Source: Salticus scenicus (taxonomy: Eukaryota > Arthropoda > Arachnida > Araneae > Salticidae). From it: a stretch of DNA of 64,000 nucleotides. The notes beneath the pieces are model-generated. The model saw nothing but the letters and a program-made list of their open reading frames with translations. It was not told where the DNA came from and ran no database searches. A program made the translations under genes and the position numbers. The DNA lies in contig OZ005654.1 of the NCBI GenBank assembly GCA_963930645.1, forward strand, positions 271,279,282 to 271,343,281, read 5' to 3'. Below are positions 1-10,850 of this stretch, in pieces. Numbering within the stretch: position 1 is the stretch's first letter; the number at the start of each line of letters is the position of its first letter.

Positions 1-270
1 AAAATCATATGTTTAAAATTTTCCATAAACCAGCATTTAGATCGTTTGTGGTTGCCTATTTATTAGCTAAAAGTGCTATTAAAAGATAAATAAATTAAAA
101 ATAAACTCATGGAGTTAGTTTTACTTAAAAATTATCATTTTAAAATTAAACTGATTTAGGAAAAAACTTTGTAATGGATACAGCGTACTAGAATGATAAA
201 TTTCACATGTATTTCATAAGTCTTAAACAAAGATAACATATTTTAAGGATTAAAATAATTTTAAGCACTG

Positions 271-315
<45 letters not shown>

Positions 316-1249
316 CCCCTTTTACAATTCAGAACACATATTTACAATATTTTCAGGATTATAGTATAAATGCATATTTATCTAAATTGCCTAAATTGTT
401 TTAATAGACATTGTACATTGACTATCTGTTTATCCAAAAATTTTGCTTCATCTCTTAAATGTGCTTGATTATCATTATTATTATTTCCAATAAAATTGTT
501 AATGCAGTTACTGATAGAAAATTTAATCAATGTAAACAAAAATTAAAATTTGCAATTAAAAGAAAATTAAAAGGCAATAAATAAAATCTAAACTAAAATT
601 GGGAGTGTTAGATTGTTCCCTTCACAAAATTTAAATTCATAAACAAGCATTTCAAAAACATTTTGGTTTAAGTAAATGATTAACTCAAAATTGTCTATGT
701 CTAAAACCTGTTTTCAATATTGTATGAAATTACTGCATATGTACACACTTAGTTCTCTAAAACATTGGTAGCTTAATATTGTATATGTATATTTTTATAT
801 TAAACAGGAAATCGGTTGACTGCTAATGTTAAAGTTTAAAGCTTTACTCGATATCTTTTTTTCTTTTTTACAAAAACAGTAGAAATTTCACAAGAGTATT
901 TATTGATTTAAAAAAGTGTACTAAAATTTTAAACCTAGATCAACATCTAAAAATTAAAGACTCAAATACTAAATTAAAGAAGAAAAATAATAAATAAAAC
1001 ACTCACTTCATTACTAAGGCACATTTCCTTAAGTAAATTTACAGCTTTTTCAACTTGAAAATACTAGCAGGCACAAAACCCAAAGCCAAAGAATATTAAA
1101 ACTTTGAACTTTTAAGGCTTGCGCCAGCTTGCAAGTGGTAAGCAAAATATCATTTACCTTTCAGGACTACAATGAAACTAAAAGTAGTTTCAGGCTATGT
1201 TTAATCCATTGTGATTTCACAGAAAATTGACACATCACTTTTAACTCGA
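1..1249. other. AT-rich DNA, no gene seen
   Basis: No coding region or recognisable element was found. There is an uninterrupted A tract of about 34 bases at 274-307. The rest is low-complexity AT-rich sequence with scattered stops in all frames. Confidence 0.6.
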
Positions 1250-1476
1250 TAGAGGATAACGACAACGGTCAACGACAACTGACAACTACATTCAGTTTCA
1301 AAATGGTGCGCGCAGTGACGCTTTTGAGGTTTGCCACAGTATACGTGGCGATTTCGCAGATAGAGCGGGGGAAAACGTACTTTCCTTTAAGCATGCTTTC
1401 CAGCAAAGCTGTATGCACGCTTTCGTTAGTTACGGTTTCTCCAGCCTTCCCTTCTTATCTATTAGAAGTTCTTTGA
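1250..1476. other. GC-richer island with a 57-codon open frame
   Basis: This stretch has clearly more G+C and CpG than its surroundings. On the plus strand an ATG at 1303 opens 57 codons that stop at 1474-1476, exactly where the first Tc1-like remnant begins. On the minus strand, an AG/GTAAAT sequence near 1160 could be a splice donor for an exon starting in the island. A promoter or first exon on either strand is possible, as is an old transposon fragment. I recognise no protein, and the short length gives the frame little weight. Confidence 0.2.
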
Positions 1477-1553
1477 TTCGACCTCTGTATGACACGATGC
1501 ATGCACGTTTGCGGGCTTGCATTCAAAATTCTGGAAGTTACACTGGCTATTAA
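1476..1553 (+). pseudogene. Tc1-like transposase C-terminal remnant, copy 1
   Basis: Twenty-five codons read in frame to a TAA at 1551-1553. The tail contains LYDTMHARL and ends SYTGY. From memory, this matches the C-terminus of a common arthropod Tc1-like transposase, whose mRNA end is followed by the ATCAATTAAA-type untranslated sequence and the CACTGACGG terminal repeat also seen here. The catalytic domain and the other end of the element are missing, so it is inactive. Copy 2 carries a few more codons, so copy 1 is the more truncated. Confidence 0.7.
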
Positions 1554-2114
1554 TGTAACAGCATTTCACATTTGAATTGAATATTCCTGAGCTTAAATTA
1601 ACCTGTGATCTTAAAAATTTAATCAATTAAACATGTTAACTAGACAAATGCATTGTCCGAATTTCACTACTCTACAATGATTTTTTCTTGGTGTTGGGAT
1701 TTTTTTTCCGTCAGTGTATGTCAATAAAAAAGTGCAAGGGAGCATCAGTATAGGAGGGGCTCCAGAGAGACTTTCGCCCCGAGTCTCGAGAATTGTACGT
1801 CCGCCTCTGGTGAACCCACTGCCACAGGCGTCAAAGTGCTTAGAGAAGAAAATTACGAGTTTGTAAAGCAGTTCTTCATATGAGTATAGAAATGCATCTT
1901 GTATTCCACAGAACCCTGCATACATATCTCATAACTGAAAGAAGTGTTTCTACAAAATATGGGAAAATTAGAATATACACAATTAAAAATTACAACAAAA
2001 TGTATTTTACTGCCCACTGTAAAAATACAGTTCAGTGAGTAGGCAGTAGTATCAACAGCAAATGGTGCTGTTAACTTTCCGCAAAAAATGTTTGCAGTGT
2101 ATGAAATAAAATAA

Positions 2115-2201
2115 CAAAGTGACATTCGGCACCTGTATGACACAATGCATGCACGTTTGCAGGCTTGCATTCAAAATTCTGGAAGTTACACTGGCTATTA
2201 A
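2115..2201 (+). pseudogene. Tc1-like transposase C-terminal remnant, copy 2
   Basis: Twenty-eight codons read in frame to a TAA at 2199-2201. They begin QSDIRHLYDTMHAR and end SYTGY. This is the better preserved of the two duplicated tails and is preceded directly by the end of the first duplication unit (an AAATAAAATA run). There is no catalytic triad, so it is a dead fragment. The family assignment rests on the tail motif plus the adjacent terminal repeat beside a TA dinucleotide. Confidence 0.75.
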
Positions 2202-2766
2202 GGTAACAGAATTTCACATTTGAAATGAATTTTCCTGAGAATAAATTAACCTGTGATCTTGAAAATTTAATCAATTAAACATGTTAACTAGACACATGCA
2301 TTGTCCGAATTTCATTACTCTACAATGATTTTTTCTTGGTGTTAGGATTTTTTTTCCGTCAGTGTATATCAATGAAAAAGTGCAAGGGGGCATCAGTATA
2401 GGAGGGGCTCCAGAGAGACTTTCGCCTCGAGTCTCGAGAATTGTATGTCCGCCGCTGGTAAGCCCACTGCCACAATCGTCAAGGTGTTGACTTCTAGAGC
2501 AGAAAATTACGAGTTCGTAAAGCAGTTCTTCATATGAGTACAGAAATGCATATTGTATTCCACAGAACCCTGCACACATGTCTCGTAATTGAAAGAAGTG
2601 TTTTTACAAAATATGGGAAATTTAGAATATACAAGATTAAAAATTACAACAAAATATATTTTACTGCCCACTGTAAAAATACAGCTCAGTGAGTAGGCAG
2701 TACTATCAACAGCAAATGGTGCTGTTAATTTTCCGCAAAAAATGTTTGCAGTGTATAAAATAAAAT

Positions 2767-3779
2767 AGGAATTTTCCTCAGCTATAAAGAAAAATAATTT
2801 AATGCATTTGTTAAATAACTCATACTTTGATCAGCATGCAATAGTATTATGTGGTAATGCTTGCTACATACGTAATGCTACATATGTAACTTTTTTTTTT
2901 TTTTTGCTTTATTTATTTTTATTTTTAAAATATTCTAACCGCAATATTTGAGGTTCTCATTTATTGAAACTAATTAACGTAAATATTGAAAAGTTTGATT
3001 TTAATAATTAATTTAAATATACAAGCTATAAAAGACAGGTTTTTATCAACTTACAATAACATACACCGGAGCAGACACAATACAATTAAAAAAAAAAAAG
3101 AACGCAATTGTTTTTGGTCGAAATAATTAAGCACAATCCTTCATAATACGAAAAAGCAGGGACGAATGCTGTGGGAGAAAAAAAACAGTGTACTAGACTC
3201 AAAATAACTAAGTTCTTGAAGTTAGAAAGACATTGAAATCTATTATTGAGCAATTTATGATATTTACGAAACAAACAACGAAAACTTATATTTAAATGTT
3301 TCGATTTTGTTCGCAAAAGTATTTTACCGACATTTTGTAAATATCAAAATATATTTCCTTTTTTAAAAAATAGAAACAGAAAATAGAAAAAAAAGGAGAT
3401 ATTTTTAAAAATTCTTTAGGCAGTCCATGTATGTGATTTTGACAAAATTTGTTGATGATTTGGATAGAACTGTCACCTTTTTTACATGGTGATAGGTACC
3501 TTATACATTAACTTATAATTAATCTAGAATGTCTGGATGATCAAGCAAAAAACCACATTAGAAATCGTGATAGGGTAAGCTGAGATGCTTCGCTTTTTAC
3601 ATGGCAAAATAAGTTCTTCTCCCTTATATATGTCTTTTCAATTATTATTCTCCAAAGAATTCTTCACGTGTACTTGTTTTTCTTTTTGATTTCTTTATTA
3701 AACATTTCAATTTATTTTTCAAATAGATTTTCCAATTTTATTATTAGAAGCTTTTTATTGAAATTCGATTTTATTATCG
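2767..3779. other. AT-rich DNA, no gene seen
   Basis: Holds a T tract at about 2889-2905 and low-complexity AT sequence. The minus-strand frame at 3086-3316 shows no recognisable domain. Confidence 0.6.
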
Positions 3780-4016
3780 CGTCTTCATGTCACGCTAAAA
3801 AACAAGGAGCCTCCGCTTTAAAGTAAATGCAAGGTAATCTTTACGTCGTTCATTTGCTTAGTTGGCTAGAAAGTCGTGTTGATAACGCGATGGTCGTGGG
3901 TTCGATCCTCGAAAGCTGATGTGTTGCTTTTTTGCAGATAATGATTAGAAAAGATGTCAATTGTTAAAAGAAAGCCTTTCGTTGTCGTCCCAGTATCTTA
4001 AGAAATATTGATTTTT
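3780..4016 (+). mobile_element. tRNA-derived SINE, copy 1
   Basis: A tRNA-like head lies at about 3857-3915. It has an A-box-like TTAGTTGGCTAGAAAG and a B-box GGGTTCGATCC (consensus GGTTCGANNCC). The body then shares about 120 bp with copy 2, including TTTTTTGCAGATAAT and CTTTCGTTGTC. The acceptor stem does not close as in a functional tRNA. These are RNA polymerase III promoter elements of a retroposed tRNA relative. It ends in T-rich and A-rich tracts at 4010-4125. Confidence 0.65.
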
Positions 4017-4125
4017 TTTTCTTTTTTTTTAAGCTTTATTTTAGTTACTAAAACGCCCAAAATAAAAATTTAGTTAAAAAAAAATAAATAAATAAATAAA
4101 AAATAAATAAAAAAAATAAAAAATA

Positions 4126-5050
4126 AAAACACTGGAAGCTCTTTATTGTACAGTCCTAAAAAGCTTAAAATAAATATTTATTCTTGCAGAGATATCCTAC
4201 AAAAAATAAGTTCAACAATAAGAAAATATTTAAGAAAAATATAGATATTTCCCTTTTGCAAGAGATAAAAATTGCAAATATTCAAAATGTTTTAAAAAGC
4301 ATTCGAGAACATTTTTCTTTTTGCATATGTATTTGTTATATATTTCTAGCATGCTGTATGACTTTTTCTGACCTTTGGTTAGAGCGTCATGCTGTTAAAA
4401 CGATGGCCGTGGGTTCGATCTTCGAAAGTCTATGAGGTACTTTTTTGCAGATAATTAATAAGAATTATGTCAATAGGTAAAAGAAAATCTTTCGTTGTCT
4501 ACACATTTCCCTAAGAAATTTTGATTAGTTATTTAAGAAGCTTTTTTTTCTTCTCTCTCTCTCTCTCTCTTTTTTTTTTTTTTTGTAACTAAAAATCAGA
4601 AAATAAAAAATTAAGGAAAAAAAAATAATAATAATGACATTAGAAGATTTTTATTGAGGAGCCCTAAAAAGCATAAAATAAAAATTTATTCTGGCAAAGA
4701 CATGTTATAAAGAAATGAAAGTTTCACACTCAGAAAATCTTAGAGAAAAATATAGATATTTCACTTTTACAAGAAATGAAAATTTTTAAAATATTCAAAG
4801 TAGTTTTAAAAAGCTTTCGAGACTTTTGAAGTTTATGGCTTCATGAATAGTTATACAAAAAACTAATAACTTATGCTTTTTAAAATATTTTGAATATTAA
4901 AAAAATCTCATTTCTTGCAAAAGTGAAATATCTATATTTTTCTCTAAAGTTTTCTTGATGTGAAACTTTCATTTCTTTATAGCATGTCTTTGCCAGAATA
5001 CATTTTAATTTTATGATTTTTTCGGCTCCACAATAAAACGCTTCCAATGT
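4126..5050. repeat. ~180-bp repeat: one direct and one inverted extra copy
   Basis: A ~180-bp sequence starting near a 'ttattg(t/a)..cctaaaaag' motif occurs at 4132-4310 and again in the same orientation at 4638-4830. A third copy lies inverted at about 4862-5050, so 4638-5050 folds as a hairpin with long arms and a short spacer. Shared blocks include AAAAATATAGATATTTC and its complement. The SINE copy at 4345-4535 sits between the first two. No coding capacity is seen. Confidence 0.75.
4345..4535 (+). mobile_element. tRNA-derived SINE, copy 2
   Basis: The tRNA-like part at about 4369-4430 has the A-box-like GGTTAGAGCGTCATGC, an anticodon-loop-like CTGTTAA, and the B-box GGGTTCGATC. The loop and flanks resemble tRNA-Asn (anticodon GTT), which I suggest as the ancestor with modest confidence. 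The downstream body is homologous to copy 1. A CT microsatellite follows at about 4553-4570. Confidence 0.65.
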
Positions 5051-6029
5051 TAAAAATTGTGTTTTTCTTCAATTTTTATTTTTGTGTCCCATTTTGAGCA
5101 ATTTTCTCATTGTTTCTCGTTTTACAGTCAAACTTCTAATGAATATCATATTTAACCTGATGTTTACATGACATGCATAAGTAGTAATAATAATAATAAT
5201 AATAATAAAATGAACGATAAAAAGTAAAAACATGAAAGCAATGTACTAGTAACGATAATTTTCTGGATTTTTTATTATTATTATTTTACTTTATCTTAAT
5301 TGTTTTGTTCAGTTATTGCGATACTTTACCGATTCAACTATTAGATTTTTCCACAATCATCTTTCTGTAAATATTTAATTTAAAGTTATTTAAGGGAAAA
5401 TAATTAACTAATCTGTAGCATACGTTATTATACATAAAAGCATTGTTTAAATCAAAAATATAATACAATATCTTCATAAATTAGGCAATTATTAAACGCG
5501 CTTTCTCAAAACTATTTAAATCGCTAAAGTATGCTCGAATTATTAAAATGAAACTGTTAAATCTCATCTTCACTCAACTGCTTTTGTGAAATTGTCTGAA
5601 AATAATTAAATAATTACAAATGCTTAGATATCTATTATCAATGCATGTATAATAATTTAAGGCATTAGCTAAAAGCTATTGATGTATAATAAATAATGAA
5701 ATCATAATTATACAAGCATAAAATGTTGTTAAGTAATGTTTGCAATATTTCAGACCTTAATATAAATCTACTTAATCAGTAAAACACAACTGTTTCTTTT
5801 CTTTTTCTTTTTTTTTTTTTTTTTACTTTCCGAACATACATATGTTGTAAGGCAAGTATTTTAATTATCCGACTTTGAGATTTTGGTGCATTATATGTTT
5901 TAAGGTCAAGTGAGTTAATTTTTGCTATTGTTACGGTAATGTATATATATGTGTGTATGTTTGTGTGCGTGAAATGTATGTGTGTATGTTTGTGTGCGTG
6001 CATGTATGTCTGTATTATGTGAGTGAGCA
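5051..6029. other. AT-rich DNA with microsatellites
   Basis: No gene seen. It contains a TAA/AAT repeat at about 5182-5209, a T tract at about 5807-5824, and imperfect TG-rich repeats at 5941-6020. The minus-strand frame here is just the complement of the TG repeat (His/Thr-rich). Confidence 0.6.
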
Positions 6030-6627
6030 CGATGACATCTAAACACTTTGATCAAATGTGTTGAAAGTTAGTACGTATATTATAGGTCACCATACCACGA
6101 ACTCTATTTATTTTAGTGAATCTAGCACTTACAGTTTTTTTTTCTTTTATAGAGACACAAAGAAAAATTCTTTAACATTATGGTCAGCTAAAAAAAAATC
6201 ATCAGAAAATCCTGCAGATAATCTGAATGTATTTGAAACAAAAATCATAAAATCTGCAGAACAACCGCAGTTTAAAAGCAAAGAATTTGCATTTTGGAAG
6301 CAAGTAATCCCCCCCCCCCCCTCAAAATTTTTATAGTTCCAGATACGTTCAAATTATCTGCAATTTTGTGCATTTTTTATTTTTAAGTTTTTCTGCATTT
6401 TTTTTAATCTGGGGCTTATAGACTTATGTTATCTAAATGACGATAGCGTCTAAATGCCTTATTTAAATGGACTGAAAATTTATATACGTATTATACGTCA
6501 CTGTCGCACAGACTGTTTAGATTTTGGTGAATGTATTACATAGAGTTTATTTACAGGAACACAAAGAAATTTTTTTATCACGATGGCCGATGAACTCAAA
6601 TTCTTTAAATTGCGATAGCGTCTAAAC

Positions 6628-8243
6628 TAGGGGTGCACAACCTTTGCAGCTGGAGGGCCACTATCGCTGTTCATTGGGATATGAAGGGCCACAGACGAGA
6701 TAATATAAAAAAAATTAAACAATGCAGATATATTTGCCTTGTTATATATATATAAGATGCACACACACACATATATACATGCATATATAAAGAGGTGCTC
6801 TATCATTATCATGTGCCTGTGTGCAGAACTTGAATTTGTATCATATGTAAAGGCTGATATAGGATACCAAAATAAGCAGTTTGAATGTAGGTATGTGGGT
6901 ATGAAAATATTACTTTGAGGTATTAGACGGCACTGGTGAGATATGTGAGTGAAAATGCTTCTTTGGTCATAATTGTCATTTTCCATATGAATTTCCAACA
7001 AAATGCATTGTGTCACCTTCCTGTTCTGATGTAAAATAAACAACATGGTCTGCAAAAGTTGCAGTGAGTTTGACGAGGATTCGGTTTCTAAATTATTTTA
7101 ATAGCAACCAAGGGCATAGCCAAGGACAGGGGTGTGTGTTGGGGGGGGGAGGGGGGTATTGGAGCACAGATATTCCTGAATTAAATAAAGTTTTACTTTT
7201 GACCTTTTAAACAAATTAGGAAATCCGTCTCAGCCTCCTACATGTCTTCTGATGATGTTAGTGCCCTCTGTTTGTGGTTACGCCCCTATTAGAAACCAGT
7301 TAAACTATCATGATAGTAATCAGTCAGCAACTGCATCTACTACTGAAAATCTGAGATATGTTTTATATTTTTGAAAATGTAACCCCATTACATGTGCGGC
7401 AACTGAAAATCTTGGTGGTCGTTTTGAAACACAAAACTGTCTTTTCTCATCCAGTAAAAGTATTTGAATGTTTTGTCAGCTATGCCTGTGTTGAAATCGC
7501 TCCCTGTACATTCTTTAAGTCGCTGCTCCATTTCTGTTTGCAACCTCATAAATCATAAACTGTGTTTATATCAGTTCTATAAAATAATAAGCATCATTCG
7601 GTCTTTTTGTCTTTATTTCAACAGACAGACATAAATTAGACTTTTGAAGCCTTTTTTTTTTTAAAATGGTAATTAATTACTACTATAAATTTATGCTTCT
7701 TCATCATTAATTTTAACACACATAATTATTATTGTTCTTTTCTTTTTAGACAGAAAAAAAAAAAAAAAAAAAAAAAAAGAAAAAAAAATTGAGGGGGGGG
7801 GGGAGGAGCTTTTACTTACTGATTGTTACATTTTTCAGTTTTTAATCTTCTCAGATAGTTAAAGATATAACTACTTACCAATAAACTAATCTATGATTTT
7901 CACAATAAAAAATTAAGGAAAATACCGTGGAACATTATTGAAAAACTGAATAGAAAACTTAGCTCTCAAACAGAAATATGTATAAAAATCAACATTTTCA
8001 TCCCTTAACCCCCCCCCCTTCACTCCCCCCCCCCAAAAAAAAAAAAAAAAAAAAACAATAAAATAAATAAAAGAAGTTTTGTAAATGCCAGTTTTTTAAT
8101 GCACCAAATAAATACTTTTCTGTCTTTTTTTTTTTTCACCAGCTGATGATTAATGCGATCTAAAATGCCGGTCCTTTGGCGGGCCGCAAATTGATGGCTA
8201 CTGGGCCACCTGTGGCCCCCGGGCCGCAGGTTGTGCACCTCTA
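6628..8243. mobile_element. Non-autonomous hAT-type DNA transposon, 1,616 bp
   Basis: Terminal inverted repeats start TAGGGGTGCACAACCT (left) and TAGAGGTGCACAACCT (right, complement), each followed by a GGGCCAC block. A perfect 8-bp target duplication, GTCTAAAC, lies at 6620-6627 and 8244-8251. Length of duplication and end sequence are those of the hAT superfamily. The interior holds only short frames (minus 6627-7055, plus 7358-7558), in which I see no hAT dimerisation domain or zinc finger. It also holds long A/G and C/A tracts (7749-7803, 8009-8055), so it is taken as non-autonomous or decayed. Confidence 0.9.
7109..7288. mobile_element. Small nested hAT-like MITE, ~180 bp
   Basis: The ends are CAAGGGCATAGCC on the left and, in complement, TAGGGGCGTAACC on the right. 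Flanking octamers ATAGCAAC (7101-7108) and TTAGAAAC (7289-7296) match at six of eight bases, consistent with an old 8-bp target duplication. The interior is G-rich near 7130-7157. It lies within the 6628-8243 element, so it inserted later or travelled with it. Confidence 0.55.
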
Positions 8244-8386
8244 GTCTAAACGCTTTATTCGATTCAACTGAAAATTTGTATACATACTATAGGTTACTGT
8301 TGCACGAATGGTATATAGCTTTTGGTGAATCTAGCATTTATAAATTTTTACAGGGACAGAACAAAAAATTCTTTAATTTTATTACC

Positions 8387-8873
8387 TGTGGGTTATTTGA
8401 AGTGAAATAGCGTTATTTGAGTTGAATTATTTGATGTGAAATAGTTATTTGATGTGAAAAGCATTAAATTAAACAACATATTGTATAGGTAAAATTATAA
8501 TTTTCCCATTTGTTTATTTAACGACTTCTCTTATATTATTTAAGGAAACGATGATTGCTTAACGTTCGAAAATTCAAGTGGAGTCACACAGATTTTTTTT
8601 AATTCGATACCCATGTTCATTTTTATAAGAATACAAAAATAATTTAAGGAAATTCAGCCGATTGACCTATCGTAAAGATGGTTGCTGGAAGAAATTTACT
8701 TGTAGAATAGGAAAATCCCGATTCGATGATTTCTATTAAAAATGGGCGTGATGAAATACTCCTGAATGACGATTCAAAAATGCTTTTTATTTAGCTGTCA
8801 AAAGTATCAGGAAAAATATAGCGGTATCATAATACAATTTAAATAACAGTATATTCTATTTGGGGACTGCAAG

Positions 8874-8938
<65 letters not shown>

Positions 8939-10439
8939 TAATCCAGTATTAAGAGATGTTTATTTGACGGTAATCAGTGAGAGAGTCTCCAAAGTTTTAG
9001 CTAAAATCAAAATTCACGATCATGTTGGCATACAGCTTTTCACCACAAAAAGCACCCCAAAAACGGTTTCTTTAGATCCGTTGTATATTCATTAAGTTAA
9101 TAATTTTTTAATACTACGAGCAGGTTTTCCATATTACATTAATCACAGTATGATGCCAAACTTTAATTATGAGAACTAAAAAACCACAGACGGCAAATGT
9201 ATAGGAAAGAAATATAATTAATTCTTTTTCTAACTTTGAGATACTGATACAAAAGTACGTTAGCTATTAGACTTTGATTTACGTTAACATAAGAATGAAA
9301 TAAGCCATCTGGTATTCTTTTAAAACCGAAATGATATATTGGGATTTTGCTTACAGCAATATATTTTTTTCACTTACTTTTTATTTTATTTTGTTGAGGA
9401 AGAAATGATTCAGCGATTAATTAAAGACTATTATTGCATACACGAGTATATTATTATACAAAATGTTAAAATATATTTGAAGATAATTAAATAGATTTTT
9501 TTTAAATATGTGATTTCTACATCACATGGCCCTGGTATTCAACTGGCTTATGTCAGATTTTGATCAAAAATTAATACACAGAATTTCATTAACTGTGTTT
9601 ATTTTATTTGGTTTGATACAGATCAACAGGAAGCTTTAATATTACTCACCGTCTGAAATTTTTTGTATGGCTGCATCATAGCATCTGTTGTTTAAAATTG
9701 CCTCCAAACTGCATGTGTAAAATCTTCATAGTAAGAAGCTGTAATTAAATTTCTGTTCATGTTGGTAACCCTGCTATACAAAATGATATTGAAGAACATT
9801 TTGTGATGTCCACAACAAACTAACTGATTATTTATTTAATTACTGTATGCTAAAATGAAAGCAATGTAGATACCAAAACTTATATATCTGTTACAAGAAA
9901 GGATATGTATAGCAATTAATTTTTGTTTTTGGAACATGTAATTGTGCATGTCATCTAATCATTTTTTTGAGATTAATTATTAAGAATATTTTTATTCGAA
10001 AATTAACCTAACTATTTGACTTATACGCATAGTTAAGATGAATATTTCATAAGTTGCATAAGATACTTTATTGTTGTTTAAATAAAATTTCATGGCATCA
10101 AGTAATGACAGTAAATTAAGAAGTATCTATTGCGTCAAATTAAGTTATTGAATTTCTATTCAAATATGAAATAGTTTCCTTTTAAAATAATGTTTGTTTG
10201 GAATTAATGCATAGGTTTTGTTAGAAGCGACTCATGTAAAAGAAACAGACTTAATTGAAAAGTATCTCCATTGCTTAATTTGAGTTTATTGCCATCAATT
10301 TATTAACGATTTTTCAAGGTTTCTTTCTTTCTTAATTTATCAATTGAATAATTAATAGCATGAATTCTTAACTATCGAGTTATTATTACAATTTCATTGA
10401 ATCTTAGTTTTAACACATTGCCGTGAACTTACGCGTGTA
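8387..10439. other. AT-rich DNA with a GA microsatellite
   Basis: No gene seen. Short tandem TTATTTGA(A/T)GTGAAATAG units occur at 8395-8460, and a GATA-to-GA microsatellite covers 8875-8935. The remaining 1.5 kb is plain AT-rich sequence. Confidence 0.65.
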
Positions 10440-10850
10440 GCGGGTACCTTTACTTTATTCTCTCTATATATGAAAGAAGTAGTAGATTCTTGAAAAAAAT
10501 TTTACTTCCGGTTTTAGATTGATTTATATATTTTAAGACACCTAAAACATGATTTGATCACTTTTAGAAAATGTCTACCCGTCTGTCTGTATGTATTAAA
10601 AATTTGTGGACAGTGATCTCACGAACCGAAGAACTAAATTTCACAAACTTGGTATTTAGTTGGATTTTGATCTAACCTGATGCTGAATACAGTTGGGAAT
10701 TAATCGGTCAACAAGTTCTATATATATTTTTTTTTTCATAATTTTTAATATGCATAATAAGACCAAATTATGTATAAATCTTACGTAATGAGAACCATTT
10801 TTAACTTTCAGTGTGAAATTATACATATATATGTCTACAATATAGCTGAT
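10440..10850 (-). repeat. Repeat family A copy 1 (reverse orientation)
   Basis: Read on the minus strand it shows the family A order: a 'ttaatc..caact' block, 'ataccaagtttgtgaaattt', 'ggttcgtgagatcactg', a CAGACAGACGGGTAGACA tract, then a partly eroded terminal hairpin near 10455-10490. It shares an additional block (TTAACTTTCAGTGTGAAATT) with copy 2 at 10800. No coding sequence is supported. Confidence 0.7.

Larger units (their letters stand above)
1476..2766 (+). repeat. Tandem duplication (~648-bp unit) carrying a Tc1-like 3' end
   Basis: Two near-identical direct copies lie head to tail, 1476-2114 and about 2115-2766, offset by 648 bp. Each holds, in order: the last codons of a Tc1-like transposase, a 3' untranslated stretch, a terminal inverted repeat ending TTTTTCCGTCAGTG next to TA (1717-1718 and 2365-2366), and then about 390 bp of DNA from outside the transposon. 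Because the outside flank is duplicated too, this is a segmental duplication of an already truncated insertion, not two insertions. Antisense frames of about 100 codons occur in both copies but run through the terminal repeat and are not supported as genes. Confidence 0.85.
6030..8386. repeat. Three tandem copies of a ~165-bp unit, third copy split by a hAT element
   Basis: Copies lie at about 6030-6195, 6440-6600 and 6612-6627 continuing at 8244-8386. Shared blocks are a 'cgtctaaa' start, 'tgaaaatttatatacgtatt', 'ttttggtgaatctagca', and 'acacaaagaaaaattcttta'. Copy 3 is cut after GTCTAAAC by the element at 6628-8243 and resumes with GTCTAAACGC, so the tandem array is older than that insertion. 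Confidence 0.85.

Noticed and set aside
1623..2579. Antisense frames of about 100 codons in both halves of the tandem duplication as a duplicated gene
   Set aside because: They run across the Tc1 terminal repeat and its flank; the similarity is explained by DNA duplication, and no domain is seen.
3857..3915. Functional tRNA gene
   Set aside because: A and B boxes are present, but the acceptor stem does not pair and the body continues as a SINE shared with 4345-4535.
5776..6030. Histidine/threonine-rich protein on the minus strand
   Set aside because: It is the translation of a TG microsatellite and a poly-T tract.
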